Shown: positions 24,527 through 32,766 of the stretch, in pieces | Position numbering within the stretch: the first letter of the stretch is position 1 | How the letters are laid out: the number at the start of each line of letters is the position of its first letter | NCBI RefSeq assembly: GCF_014384805.1 | Contig: NZ_JACRSS010000004.1 | Coordinates: forward strand, 62,001-126,000 | DNA from: Guopingia tenuis | GTDB lineage: Bacteria > Bacillota > Clostridia > Christensenellales > Christensenellaceae | Direction: 5' to 3' | DNA length: 64,000 nucleotides | Program-made: the position numbers and the translations under genes | Notes under the pieces: model-generated | Database searches by the model: none | Seen by the model: the letters and a program-made list of their open reading frames with translations, nothing else | What the model was told of the DNA's origin: nothing

Positions 24527-24952
24527 TTATTTGCCGCTGTTTTCAATGAGCGCAAAGGAGAATTTGCCGGTGACGCAGAGCTTGCCGCCCACCCGAAGCT
24601 CCCCATGGGTGAAGTAAAACACGCCCTTTTGTTTTTCAATATAGGCCGTGATCTCCGCCGTGTCGCCGGGAACCACCTGATGCTTGAATTTTACCTTGTC
24701 GATGCCCGTATAGAAAGGGGTTTTGCCCTTGAGGGCATCGCCCAGAAGCAGGGCGCAGGACTGGGCAATGATCTCGCAGAGGATGACGCCGGGAACCACG
24801 GGCTGGCCGGGGAAATGCCCCTGAAGGAAGAATTCGTCGCCGCGGACATGATAAATGCCGTGTGCCACGTTGTTTTCATCCATTGTGATTTCATCCACCA
24901 GGAGCATAGGTTCCCGGTGAGGAAGATATTCCTTCAATTCTTCGCGTGTCAT
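24527..24952 (-). CDS. fabZ: 3-hydroxyacyl-[ACP] dehydratase FabZ
   Basis: Hot-dog fold dehydratase of the elongation cycle. 141 residues. LPHREPMLLVDEI at the N-terminus and the catalytic His and Glu in GHFPGQPVVPGVILCEIIAQ. No FabM or FabA is present, so how unsaturated fatty acids are made is not explained by this operon. Confidence 0.96.
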   Translation of the reverse strand: MTREELKEYLPHREPMLLVDEITMDENNVAHGIYHVRGDEFFLQGHFPGQPVVPGVILCEIIAQSCALLLGDALKGKTPFYTGIDKVKFKHQVVPGDTAEITAYIEKQKGVFYFTHGELRVGGKLCVTGKFSFALIENSGK

Positions 24953-24969
24953 AGCAGGTTTCCTCCTAA

Positions 24970-25425
24970 TTAGCAGATTTTAAACAGCGGCTGTCCATAT
25001 TCCACAACATCGCCGTCCATGGCGCAGATATCCACAATTTCGCCGTCAAAATCCGAAGTAATCTCGTTCATGAGCTTCATGGCCTCGATGATACAGAGGA
25101 CATCGCCCTTTTTCACCTTGCTCCCAATGGAAACATAGGGTGTGGCGCCCGGGCTGGGGGCAGAATAGAATACGCCCACCATGGGGGCCTTGATATCCTT
25201 GGCGTCGTTGAAATCCAGCTCAGAGGAACGGTCCTCGGGAAGCAGGGATTCCGCCGGAGCTGTTTCCGTCAGGCCGGCTGCCGGAGCAGCAGGAGCGACG
25301 GCAGCGGGAGCCGCGGCTGTTCCGCGCTCCAGGTGAATATGCAGCTCGCCTTCGGAAATATCCAGAACGCTCAGGTCACTTTCTTTCAAAATATCCGCAA
25401 GGGATTTGATCTGTTTGATATTCAT
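24970..25425 (-). CDS. accB: Biotin carboxyl carrier protein of acetyl-CoA carboxylase
   Basis: 151 residues. An N-terminal helical region, an Ala/Pro-rich linker (about residues 37-62) and a C-terminal biotinyl domain with the biotinylated Lys in EAMKLMNEI. FYSAPSPGATPYVSIGSKVKKGDVL is the AccB-specific thumb region. Lies between fabF and fabZ, as in streptococcal and clostridial fab operons. Confidence 0.97.
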   Translation of the reverse strand: MNIKQIKSLADILKESDLSVLDISEGELHIHLERGTAAAPAAVAPAAPAAGLTETAPAESLLPEDRSSELDFNDAKDIKAPMVGVFYSAPSPGATPYVSIGSKVKKGDVLCIIEAMKLMNEITSDFDGEIVDICAMDGDVVEYGQPLFKIC

Positions 25426-25431
25426 GGGTGG

Positions 25432-26676
25432 TTATGCCTCCTCGCAAACTTTTCTGAGGGCAATGCAGCCGTTATGCCCGCCAAAGCCCAGGGAACTGGA
25501 AAGGGCGACGGTGACATCGCATTCCCGCGCCTTCAGGGGGACGTAGTCCAAATCGCATTCCGGGTCCGGCTGGGTGAGCCCAGCGGTGGGGGGGATGATG
25601 CCGTTCTTCAGGGTCAATGCCGAAACAATGGCCTCGATGGCCCCCGCAGCTCCCAGCATATGCCCGGTGACGGACTTGGTGGAGCTGATCTGCGCCCGGC
25701 GGGCCATATTCTCGCCCAGAGCCTTTTTGATGGCCAGCGTCTCCGCCTTATCATTCAAGGGGGTGCCTGTGCCGTGAGCATTGATATAGAGAGTATCCTT
25801 TTCCGTCAGGCCGGCTTCCTTCGCCGCGAGAGCGATGGCGCGGGAGCTGGGTTCTGCCTCCGGGCTGGGAGCGGTGATGTGATAGGCGTCGCAGGTGTTT
25901 CCATAGCCGCAGATTTCGGCATAGATTTTCGCGCCGCGCTTCTTGGCGTGCTCATATTCCTCCAGAACGAGGACGCCCGAACCCTCGCCCATGACAAACC
26001 CGGCCCGCCGCTGATCAAAGGGAAGGGAAGCCGCCGCCGGGTCTTCGGAAAGGCTTAGTGCCATGCAGTTTATAAACCCGGCGACCGCCAGAGGCTCAAT
26101 CGTCGCCTCTGCACCGCCGGCAATGATGGCGTCGGCATAGCCGTGGCGGATGGCATGAAAAGCCTCGCCCACGGCATGGGTGGAGGTGGCGCAGGCGGTC
26201 ACCACCGGGAGGCAGGGCCCCTGAGCGTTAAAATGAATGGCGATATTCCCGGCGGCAATGTTGCCGATCATCATGGGAATAAAGAGGGGGGAAACCCGCT
26301 TCGGCCCCTTGGTCAGGAGCTTTTCCGTCTCCGTGACAAAGGTATGCATGCCGCCGATGCCGGAACCCACATAGACGCCCAGCCGTTCCGGCTCGATGTG
26401 CCCCGCAAGGGCGCTGTCCTCCATAGCCTGAATAGCCGCCGCCATGGCATATTGGGAATAGATATCCATGCGCCGGGCTGTATTTTTCTCAATTCCAAAG
26501 GCGATGGGGTCAAAATCCTTGACCTCCGCCGCCACCTTTGCCTTGTAATCCGTCGTGTCAAACCGGGTAATCGGTCCGATGCCTATTTCTCCATGAACAA
26601 TATGATTCCAAAATTCCGGCACGCTGTTCCCAACGGGAGAGATCGTGCCCAGTCCAGTAATAACAACTCGATTCAT
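25432..26676 (-). CDS. fabF: 3-oxoacyl-[ACP] synthase II
   Basis: Condensing enzyme elongating acyl-ACP. 414 residues. The Cys-His-His triad is visible: Cys in VTACATSTHAVGEAF, His in INAHGTGTPLNDKAE and His in KSVTGHMLGAAG. Second condensing enzyme of the operon after fabH. Confidence 0.97.
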   Translation of the reverse strand: MNRVVITGLGTISPVGNSVPEFWNHIVHGEIGIGPITRFDTTDYKAKVAAEVKDFDPIAFGIEKNTARRMDIYSQYAMAAAIQAMEDSALAGHIEPERLGVYVGSGIGGMHTFVTETEKLLTKGPKRVSPLFIPMMIGNIAAGNIAIHFNAQGPCLPVVTACATSTHAVGEAFHAIRHGYADAIIAGGAEATIEPLAVAGFINCMALSLSEDPAAASLPFDQRRAGFVMGEGSGVLVLEEYEHAKKRGAKIYAEICGYGNTCDAYHITAPSPEAEPSSRAIALAAKEAGLTEKDTLYINAHGTGTPLNDKAETLAIKKALGENMARRAQISSTKSVTGHMLGAAGAIEAIVSALTLKNGIIPPTAGLTQPDPECDLDYVPLKARECDVTVALSSSLGFGGHNGCIALRKVCEEA

Positions 26677-26688
26677 AGGTACCTCCGC

Positions 26689-27429
26689 TTACATATTCAA
26701 GCCGCCGTCCACCTGAAGGACGGCTCCGGTGATATAGGAAGCCGCATCCGAAACCAAAAAGGCAGCAACATCGGCAATTTCCTCCGGGGTTCCCATCCGC
26801 CGCATGGGGATGGTGGCAAGGGCGCCCTCCTTTACCTTTTCAGGCAAGGCATCGGTCATATCCGTGGCGATGAAGCCGGGAGCGATGGCGTTGCAGGTGA
26901 TGCCCCGTGAGGCCACCTCTTTGGCAATGCTTTTGGTGAGGCCGATCATGCCCGCCTTGGCGGCGGAATAGTTGGCCTGGCCCGCGTTGCCGCAGACGCC
27001 CGCCACGGAAGAGATATTGAGAATCCGTCCGCTGCGCCTGCGAACCATCAGAGGATAGACCTGCCGGATGGTGTTGAAAGCGCCTTTTAAATTGGTGGCG
27101 ATGACGTCGTCAAAATCCGCTTCCTTCATCTGCATGGCCAGCTTATCCCGGTTGATCCCGGCGTTGTTCACGAGAATATCGATGCCGCCAAATTCTTCCT
27201 TTACCGTGGCGACCAGCTGGGCCACCTTGTCAAAATCCGATACATCGCAGCAATAGCATTCGGCTTTCACGCCGTTTTCCAGAGCCAGAGCCTTGGTTTC
27301 CTCTGCGGCGGCCTGGTTTCCGGCATAGACGATGGCGACGTTTGCTCCTTCGCTGGCCAGCTTTAGGGCGATGGCGCGGCCGATGCCCCGGGATGCGCCG
27401 GTGACGAGAGCGGTTTTTCCTGTCAGCAT
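26689..27429 (-). CDS. fabG: 3-oxoacyl-[ACP] reductase FabG
   Basis: NADPH-dependent short-chain dehydrogenase reducing 3-oxoacyl-ACP. 246 residues, with the cofactor loop TGASRGIGRAIA, NNAGINRD, catalytic Ser in ISSVAGVCGNAGQ and YSAAKAG (Tyr-x3-Lys), and a C-terminal GAVLQVDGGLNM typical of FabG. Its start overlaps the end of fabD by seven bases. Confidence 0.97.
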   Translation of the reverse strand: MLTGKTALVTGASRGIGRAIALKLASEGANVAIVYAGNQAAAEETKALALENGVKAECYCCDVSDFDKVAQLVATVKEEFGGIDILVNNAGINRDKLAMQMKEADFDDVIATNLKGAFNTIRQVYPLMVRRRSGRILNISSVAGVCGNAGQANYSAAKAGMIGLTKSIAKEVASRGITCNAIAPGFIATDMTDALPEKVKEGALATIPMRRMGTPEEIADVAAFLVSDAASYITGAVLQVDGGLNM

Positions 27430-28349
27430 GCTGAGTCCTCCTTTAATGCTTCCAATGTAGCCTGTAAAGTGGCGCAGTCGGTCACGTTGCAGATCCGCTT
27501 TGCGCCGCCGATTTTTTTGATGAGTCCGGCGAGGGTCTTGCCCGCGCCCACTTCTATAAACGTATCATACCCGTCCGCCAGCATATTTTCAACTGTCTTT
27601 TGCCACTGCACCGGGCTTTTCACCTGCCGGGACAGCAGCTCCGCCGGGTTTTCCCCATAGGGAAGGGCTGTAGCGTTGGCATAGAGGGGCAGAGCGGGAG
27701 GAGAGAGGGGCAGAGAGTTTAAAAGACCATGCAGCTTTTCTGAAGCCTCCTCCATGAAGGGGGAATGAAACGCGCCGCTGACCGCCAGCGGGATGGCCCG
27801 CCCGCCTGCCGCCGCTGCTTTTTCCATGAAAGAGGGCATTTCCTCCCGGGCGCCCGCGACCACTGTCTGGCCCGGGCTGTTATAGTTCACGGAATAGACC
27901 TGGGAAAACTCCCGGCAAAGAGCTTCCACCTGCTCCGCCGTCAGTTTGACGATGGCGGCCATGGAGCCGGGATGGGCCTGGGCGCAGGCATCCATCCATT
28001 CCCCCCGCTTGCAGACGGCCTGAAAGGCGTCCGCTGCCGGCATCATCCCGCAAAAGGCTGCCGCCGCCACCTCTCCCAAAGAGAAGCCCGCCGCCGCCTC
28101 TGCCTTCACGCCCGCTTCGGCCAACGCCGCCGCACAGGCCAGATCCATGGCAAAGAGGCAGGGCTGGGTGTTGATGGTTTGGGAAAGCTCCTCCTTTGTT
28201 CCCGAGAAGCACTGGGAGAGCGTCCCCGGGCGGAGGGATTCCGCCAGATCGAAGATTTCCCGGGCAGCGGGAGAAGCCTCATAAAGATCCCTGCCCATGC
28301 CGGGATACTGCGCTCCCTGGCCGGAAAATACGAAAGCTATTCTACCCAT
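27423..28349 (-). CDS. fabD: Malonyl CoA-ACP transacylase
   Basis: Loads malonyl groups onto acyl carrier protein. 308 residues. FSGQGAQYPGMGRDL at the N-terminus, nucleophile Ser in GFSLGEVAA (usually GHSLGE; the Phe replaces the common His next to Ser), and the catalytic His in SGAFHSPFMEEA. Overlaps fabK by 13 bases and fabG by seven. Confidence 0.96.
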   Translation of the reverse strand: MGRIAFVFSGQGAQYPGMGRDLYEASPAAREIFDLAESLRPGTLSQCFSGTKEELSQTINTQPCLFAMDLACAAALAEAGVKAEAAAGFSLGEVAAAAFCGMMPAADAFQAVCKRGEWMDACAQAHPGSMAAIVKLTAEQVEALCREFSQVYSVNYNSPGQTVVAGAREEMPSFMEKAAAAGGRAIPLAVSGAFHSPFMEEASEKLHGLLNSLPLSPPALPLYANATALPYGENPAELLSRQVKSPVQWQKTVENMLADGYDTFIEVGAGKTLAGLIKKIGGAKRICNVTDCATLQATLEALKEDSAC

Positions 28350-29284
28350 CTGCCCGCTCCCTTCAAAACCTCATCCGCCTCGCGGAACATGCGCTCTATG
28401 ATGTGCGCTGCGGTATCCGGCTGATTGACCATGGCGGCAATCTGCCCGGCGGGGAAACAGCCGTTTTGGACGTCGCCTTCCCGGGCCGCCTTGCGCAGTG
28501 CGCCGACGCCCAGCTGTTCCAGCTCGTCGTCCGAGCAGGCCGGGTCATATTCCCGCTTCATATAATTGCGGGAAAAAGGATTTTTCAGCGAACGGACGGG
28601 ATGCCCCAGGCGCTTGCCCGTGACGATGGTATCCGTATCCTTGGCCTTTAATACCTTTTCCTTGTAATTCTCATGCACTGTGCATTCCTCGGCCACCAGG
28701 AAGCAGGTGCCGCACTGTACGCCTTCTGCACCCAGCATAAAGGAGGCCGCGATGCCGCGCCCGTCTGCAATGCCGCCGGCGGCGATGACCGGAATGTCTA
28801 CAGCGTCGCAGACCTGGGGCACCAGAGTCATGGTCGTCAGATCGCCCACATGCCCGCCGGATTCTCCGCCCTCAGCGACGACGGCAGAAGCGCCCATCCG
28901 GGCGACGCGTTTGGCGATGGCCGTGGAAGGGACGACGGGAATGACCTTGATGCCGGCATTGACCCAATCCCCAATATATTTGGAGGGAAGCCCGGCGCCG
29001 GTTGTTACGACGCTCACATGTTCTTCCATGACGATTTTCGCCACGTCATCCACATGGGGACTCATGAGCATGATGTTGACACCGAAGGGTTTATCCGTGA
29101 TCTTTCGGCAGTTGCGGATCTGCTCCACAAGATAGTCCGCATCTGCGTTCATGGCGGAGATAATGCCCAACCCGCCCGCATTGCTGACGGCTCCGGCCAG
29201 AGAGGCGTCGGAGATCCAGGCCATGCCGCCCTGGAAAATGGGATATTCGATTCCCAGCATGTCACAAACTCTTGTCTTTTTCAT
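28337..29284 (-). CDS. fabK: Enoyl-[ACP] reductase II (FMN-dependent)
   Basis: FMN flavoprotein performing the last reduction of each elongation cycle. 315 residues of the nitronate monooxygenase fold: YPIFQGGMAWISDASLAGAVSN, GGLGIISAMNAD, VVAEGGESGGHVG, IPVIAAGGIADGRGIAA and GAEGVQCGTCFLVAEEC. FabK instead of FabI predicts low sensitivity to triclosan-type FabI inhibitors. 55 bases separate it from fabH, with a small hairpin in the gap. Confidence 0.95.
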   Translation of the reverse strand: MKKTRVCDMLGIEYPIFQGGMAWISDASLAGAVSNAGGLGIISAMNADADYLVEQIRNCRKITDKPFGVNIMLMSPHVDDVAKIVMEEHVSVVTTGAGLPSKYIGDWVNAGIKVIPVVPSTAIAKRVARMGASAVVAEGGESGGHVGDLTTMTLVPQVCDAVDIPVIAAGGIADGRGIAASFMLGAEGVQCGTCFLVAEECTVHENYKEKVLKAKDTDTIVTGKRLGHPVRSLKNPFSRNYMKREYDPACSDDELEQLGVGALRKAAREGDVQNGCFPAGQIAAMVNQPDTAAHIIERMFREADEVLKGAGRWVE

Positions 29285-29322
29285 AAAACCTCACCTTACA
29301 ATAAAAAATAGAATATGATTTC

Positions 29323-29340
29323 AAAAACCGGAGATCCGGT
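29323..29340 (-). terminator. Small terminator-like hairpin between fabH and fabK
   Basis: ACCGGA/TCCGGT (29340-29335 with 29332-29327) overlaps the fabH stop and is followed on the minus strand by five T. Short (6 bp), so probably a partial terminator or RNA-processing element lowering downstream expression. Confidence 0.35.
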
Positions 29341-30302
29341 TATTTGCCCCAACGGAGAACGCAGGAGCCGGTGGTCAGCCCGGCGCCAAAGGCACTGATG
29401 GCCAAAAGATCGCCCTCTTCCAGTTGGCCCGTCCGGTTTAGCTCATCCAGAAGCAGAGGGACGCTGGCCGAAGACGTGTTGCCGCAGCGGTGGATGTTGG
29501 AGGGGAATTTTTCCTCCGGCTGCTTTAAGCGCTTGCGGACGGCATCCAGGATGCGGTGATTGGCCTGGTGCAGAACAAAATATTTGATATCGTCGAGAGA
29601 AACCCCTGCATCTGCGGCGACGATCCGGAGATCCTCCGCAGAGGTAGAAACGGCAAAGCGGTAGACCTCCTGCCCGGCCATATGGAGATAGGGGGCGGAG
29701 GGCTTGTGTTCGGTATAGGGGCAGTTGCCGCCAAAAGAGGGTGCATAGAGAACCGGGGTATTGCTGGTGGTTGTGAGCCGGGAGGAAAGATAGTTTTCCC
29801 CGGCGGCAGCGACGACAGCGCCCGCTCCATCCCCGAACAGAACACAGCTGGCCCGATCCGACCAGTCGGCGATCCGGGTCACAGCCTCTGCGCCGACGAT
29901 GAGGATATGCTTCGCATGCCCGGCCCGCAGGTACATTTCGGCGATATCCATGGCAAAGACGAAGCCCGCGCAGGCAGCATTGATATCAAAAGCAGGGCAT
30001 TTTGCTCGGATTCCGCCGGCGATGATGCAGGCAGTGGCAGGAGTGATATGGTCGCCCTGGACGGTGGAACATACGATTAGATCCAGCTGCTCCGGGGAAA
30101 TGCCCGCGTCCTCAAGGGCGCGCTGGGAGGCGGAAATGGCCAGCGCATCGAGAGTTTCCGTGGAAATGACCTGCCGGGTCTTGATGCCGGTGCGGGTGGA
30201 GATCCATTCGTCGCTGGTATCTAAAAAGGTAGATAAATCGTCGTTTGAAATTGTCATGGCAGGCTGCATGCTGCCGGTTCCCAAGATTTTCAAGATGTTC
30301 AC
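29340..30302 (-). CDS. fabH: 3-oxoacyl-[ACP] synthase III
   Basis: Starts fatty-acid synthesis by condensing acetyl- or branched acyl-CoA with malonyl-ACP. 320 residues. Cys nucleophile in NAACAGFVFAMD, His in YFVLHQANHRILDAV and Asn in RCGNTSSASVPLLL. Its start overlaps the marR/fabT gene by four bases. No acyl carrier protein gene follows, unlike many related operons. Confidence 0.96.
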   Translation of the reverse strand: MNILKILGTGSMQPAMTISNDDLSTFLDTSDEWISTRTGIKTRQVISTETLDALAISASQRALEDAGISPEQLDLIVCSTVQGDHITPATACIIAGGIRAKCPAFDINAACAGFVFAMDIAEMYLRAGHAKHILIVGAEAVTRIADWSDRASCVLFGDGAGAVVAAAGENYLSSRLTTTSNTPVLYAPSFGGNCPYTEHKPSAPYLHMAGQEVYRFAVSTSAEDLRIVAADAGVSLDDIKYFVLHQANHRILDAVRKRLKQPEEKFPSNIHRCGNTSSASVPLLLDELNRTGQLEEGDLLAISAFGAGLTTGSCVLRWGK

Positions 30303-30784
30303 TCCTTGCTTCGTCTGCTGGCAGACGCTGATAAATTTTCAATGGTATGCTGAATAAAGGCATTTAATTTCTGCATGGCGCGAAAAAGCTGCTGTTTTTC
30401 GCCTTCCTCCATGGAAGAGAGAAGGGCGCAGACAAGCTGGCGGTGAAAATAGCGGTGCATAGCCTCCATTTTTCGGCCGCGCCGGGTCAGGATCACATGG
30501 ACGCGCCGGGCGTCGCTGTCGCTGCGGATTTTCTGGGCGTAACCCTTCTTTTCCAGTTTTTTTATGGCGACGGTTACCGACGGCAGGGTAATTCCCATAT
30601 CCTGGGCCAGCTGGCCGATGGTATAGCCCTCCGCATTGCCTTTTCCAATAGCCTCCAAAAGGTGAAGCTCGCTGATGCTCAGATCCACGGACTTGACGCT
30701 TTTTAAGGATAATTCTTCCAGTTTTCCGATGGAATGATAGGCGCCAACCAACAGGTCGTTGAGCTGGGCAGAAAAATTGTCCAT
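30299..30784 (-). CDS. fabT: MarR-family regulator, FabT-like
   Basis: 161-residue winged-helix repressor with TIGQLAQDMGITLPSVTVAIKKLEKKGYAQKI (recognition helix, about residues 55-87) and a beta-wing SDSDARRVHVILTRRG. As first gene of the fab operon in the place of streptococcal fabT it is expected to repress the operon, using long-chain acyl-ACP as corepressor; the ligand is inferred by analogy. The promoter upstream carries an inverted repeat that could be its operator. GGGAGG precedes the ATG at 30784. Confidence 0.88.
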   Translation of the reverse strand: MDNFSAQLNDLLVGAYHSIGKLEELSLKSVKSVDLSISELHLLEAIGKGNAEGYTIGQLAQDMGITLPSVTVAIKKLEKKGYAQKIRSDSDARRVHVILTRRGRKMEAMHRYFHRQLVCALLSSMEEGEKQQLFRAMQKLNAFIQHTIENLSASASRRSKE

Positions 30785-30805
30785 GGAACGCTTCCTCCCA
30801 ATTAC

Positions 30806-30822
30806 TTAGATAAACAAACTAA
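30806..30822. promoter_or_regulatory. Candidate FabT operator
   Basis: TTAG and CTAA arms with an AT-rich 9-base centre, lying between the -10 and the ribosome site of the fab operon. Position fits repression by the MarR-type protein; the sequence only loosely resembles streptococcal FabT boxes. Confidence 0.45.
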
Positions 30823-30850
30823 TTATAAAACCCGTCCTTTTCTTTGTCAA
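30822..30850 (-). promoter_or_regulatory. Consensus promoter of the fab-acc-degV operon
   Basis: Minus-strand TTGACA (30850-30845), 17-base spacer, TATAAT (30827-30822): a perfect sigma-A promoter, expected to be strong unless repressed. Confidence 0.93.
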
Positions 30851-30947
30851 TAAAATGGAAAAGCAAGGAAGGCATTCTTCATAGAAAATTCACAAGCGGC
30901 GGGAAAAAGGAGGGCGAGGGAACCAGACACCAATTTTTGGGGGCGGA

Positions 30948-30955
30948 CATAGTAT
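30948..30955 (+). promoter_or_regulatory. Possible sporulation-sigma -10 element before cotJA
   Basis: CATAGTAT resembles the sigma-E/sigma-K -10 (CATAnnnT) 42 bases before the cotJA start. No convincing -35 at the right distance, so low confidence. Confidence 0.25.
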
Positions 30956-30996
30956 ATAGTGTTAATTTACATTAAAAAAAGGAGGCAAATGCCGAT

Positions 30997-31242
30997 ATGA
31001 AATGTAACAGTCAGGCTCCTTACTTCTATAGTGCATATACTAAGGCGCCCACCTGCGCCCAGGAAGCACAGAAGTGTAAAGTGGCAAACTTTTTTGCCGA
31101 TGCAGGCAGCGCAATGAATCCCTATGCGCGGGCATATGTGGTATCCCAGACATATACCAACTGTGCCGCGCCGGAATGCGCCCTGCATAACGGGACATTC
31201 TTCAACGATTTGTATATGCCCTATACAAATATCTCGAAATAG
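30997..31242 (+). CDS. cotJA: Spore coat associated protein CotJA
   Basis: 81 residues, matching CotJA: a Cys-containing N-terminus, then AYVVSQTYTNCAAPECALHNGTFFNDLYMPY, close to the family pattern (conserved P-E-AL-GT-F--L-PY). It recruits CotJC into the spore coat in Bacillus. First gene of cotJA-cotJB-cotJC. AGGAGG at 30980-30985 is 11 bases from the ATG; a three-codon frame at 30989 ends in a stop overlapping this start. Expected to be made in the mother cell during sporulation. Confidence 0.88.
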   Translation: MKCNSQAPYFYSAYTKAPTCAQEAQKCKVANFFADAGSAMNPYARAYVVSQTYTNCAAPECALHNGTFFNDLYMPYTNISK

Positions 31243-31262
31243 GGAAAGGAGGGAAACAAAAT

Positions 31263-31691
31263 ATGATGCCGTGCAATATGAATAACAACCGGGCAGGGCG
31301 CTCCTGCTCCTGCGGCCGTCCGGCGCCGCAGCCCCGCAGCTGTGGCTGCTCCAACGGTACGGATTTCCGTTCGCGGGGAAACTGCGAAAACCTGCGTGGC
31401 GGCCGTCCGGCTTGCCCGGAAAACCAGGCGAGACTGATGGAACAGATCCAGCAGTGCGAATTTATCTGCGTTGATATCAATCTGTATCTGGACACTCATC
31501 CCGATGATAAGCGGGCGCTTTCGGATTACAACTGCTATGCCGAGCAGCTGCGGGCCCTGAAAGATATGTATGTGAAAAATTATGGCCCCTTGCAGAACTT
31601 TGGAAACTCGACCAGCGAAGGGGAATGGAAATGGGTTTCTCAGCCCTTCCCCTGGAGCCAGAATTGCGGTTGCGGAATGGAGGACAAATAA
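31263..31691 (+). CDS. cotJB: Spore coat protein CotJB
   Basis: 142 residues. The C-terminal 85 residues match CotJB: LMEQIQQCEFICVDINLYLDTHPDDKRALSDYN, then YGPL and a Trp-rich end EWKWVSQPFPW. The N-terminal 50 residues form an Arg/Cys/Pro-rich extension not found in Bacillus CotJB, resembling disordered coat-protein tails. Between cotJA and cotJC. AAAGGAGGG lies nine bases upstream. Confidence 0.88.
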   Translation: MMPCNMNNNRAGRSCSCGRPAPQPRSCGCSNGTDFRSRGNCENLRGGRPACPENQARLMEQIQQCEFICVDINLYLDTHPDDKRALSDYNCYAEQLRALKDMYVKNYGPLQNFGNSTSEGEWKWVSQPFPWSQNCGCGMEDK

Positions 31692-31694
31692 ACT

Positions 31695-32267
31695 ATGTGG
31701 ATCTATGAGAAAAAATTGATTTATCCTGTAAAAAATCTCAGACCCAATGCGCGGATGGCAAAGCTCATCGCCATGCTGCTGGGCGGGCCGAATGGAGAGA
31801 TGACCGCCAGCACCACATATTTGAACCAGCGGTACTGCATGCCGGTGGGATGTGTGCAGGCGACATTGACGGACATCGGAACCGAGGAACTGAGCCATGT
31901 GGAAATGCTGAGTGTAATGCTGAAAATGCTCTTAAACGGCTGCTCAAAAGATGAGCTGCGTGCGGCGGGCATGGATGGCTGGGCGGCGGAATTTGGCGAT
32001 TGCCCCTTCCCGGCGAACTGGAACCGCGAGAGCTGGACCGCGGCCTATGTGGGGACGACGGGCGATCCTATTGCGAATATTGCCAACGATATGGCAGCAG
32101 AGGAAAAGGCCCGCGCTGGATATGAAGGCGTCATCCGCATGTGTGACGACCCGGATACCATTGGAGCGCTGCAGTTCCTGAGGGAACGGGAAATTGTCCA
32201 TTATCAACGGTTCGGAGAAGCGCTGCAAATCCTGTATAATTACTACGATTCCAAAAAGTGCTTCTAA
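31695..32267 (+). CDS. cotJC: CotJC, manganese-catalase-family spore coat protein
   Basis: 190-residue ferritin-like four-helix protein of the Mn catalase family. MWIYEKKLIYPVKN at the N-terminus is diagnostic. Metal-binding Glu/His residues appear in GTEELSHVEML (about residue 59-69), DMAAEEKARAGYE and LREREIVHYQRFGEAL. Likely breaks down peroxide in the coat or inner spore surface. Last gene of the operon, starting three bases after cotJB and followed by a terminator. Confidence 0.93.
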   Translation: MWIYEKKLIYPVKNLRPNARMAKLIAMLLGGPNGEMTASTTYLNQRYCMPVGCVQATLTDIGTEELSHVEMLSVMLKMLLNGCSKDELRAAGMDGWAAEFGDCPFPANWNRESWTAAYVGTTGDPIANIANDMAAEEKARAGYEGVIRMCDDPDTIGALQFLREREIVHYQRFGEALQILYNYYDSKKCF

Positions 32268-32277
32268 AGGCAGCGAC

Positions 32278-32304
32278 GACCGCCGGATTTCCGGCGGTCT
32301 TTTT
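32278..32304 (+). terminator. Rho-independent terminator after cotJC
   Basis: GACCGCCGG/CCGGCGGTC 9-bp stem (32278-32286 with 32291-32299), loop ATTT, then five T. Confidence 0.93.
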
Positions 32305-32382
32305 GGTATAGGAAAGTTATAAAACCTCCACGATAAAAATGATAGGGCGTTATTTAAACTCTGGCGCTGTAAAAATCTGTAA

Positions 32383-32400
32383 TAGACTTTTTAAAGTCTA
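32383..32400. promoter_or_regulatory. Palindrome before the XRE regulator
   Basis: TAGACTTT and AAAGTCTA arms around TT, inside an AT-rich stretch with TATTAT/TATATT -10-like sequences. A second GAC...GTC half-palindrome with AAAAGTC lies at 32441-32454. Both fit operator sites for the small HTH protein at 32476. Confidence 0.5.
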
Positions 32401-32475
32401 TATTATATTCCATTTTTTCCTAAAATTGGAAACAAATACGGACTATAAAAAGTCGATGATCGAGGAGGTATTTTT

Positions 32476-32766
32476 ATGAAACTGGAAGATGTTCTCAAAG
32501 AAAGAATCGAGGAATTGTTGCTGAAGGAAGGGATTTCCGTCAACGCCTTGGCTACCCGGATGGGAGTGAACTGCACGACCATCAAGAATATCCTATATGG
32601 GAAAAGCTGCAATCCAACGATCCGCACTATTTTTCTGCTCAGTTCTGCCTTTGAATTGACGCTATCCAAATTCTTTGAGACAGAAGAATTTGAAAATCCG
32701 GAATTGGAAGCAGGTGAACGCAAGCCGCGCCGGGACAGGAAAGACGGAGAACTGCCGAAGGAATAA
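32476..32766 (+). CDS. Small XRE-family HTH regulator
   Basis: 96 residues. The XRE helix-turn-helix spans about residues 8-62: LLLKEGISVNALATRMGVNCTTIKNILYG with NPTIRTIFLLSSAFELTLSKFF completing the five-helix bundle. The tail (about 70-96) is highly charged and probably disordered. GAGGAGG precedes the ATG. It stands alone between terminators, with palindromic sites upstream suggesting self-regulation. Targets are unknown; it may come from a mobile background but no mobile genes are nearby. Confidence 0.85.
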   Translation: MKLEDVLKERIEELLLKEGISVNALATRMGVNCTTIKNILYGKSCNPTIRTIFLLSSAFELTLSKFFETEEFENPELEAGERKPRRDRKDGELPKE

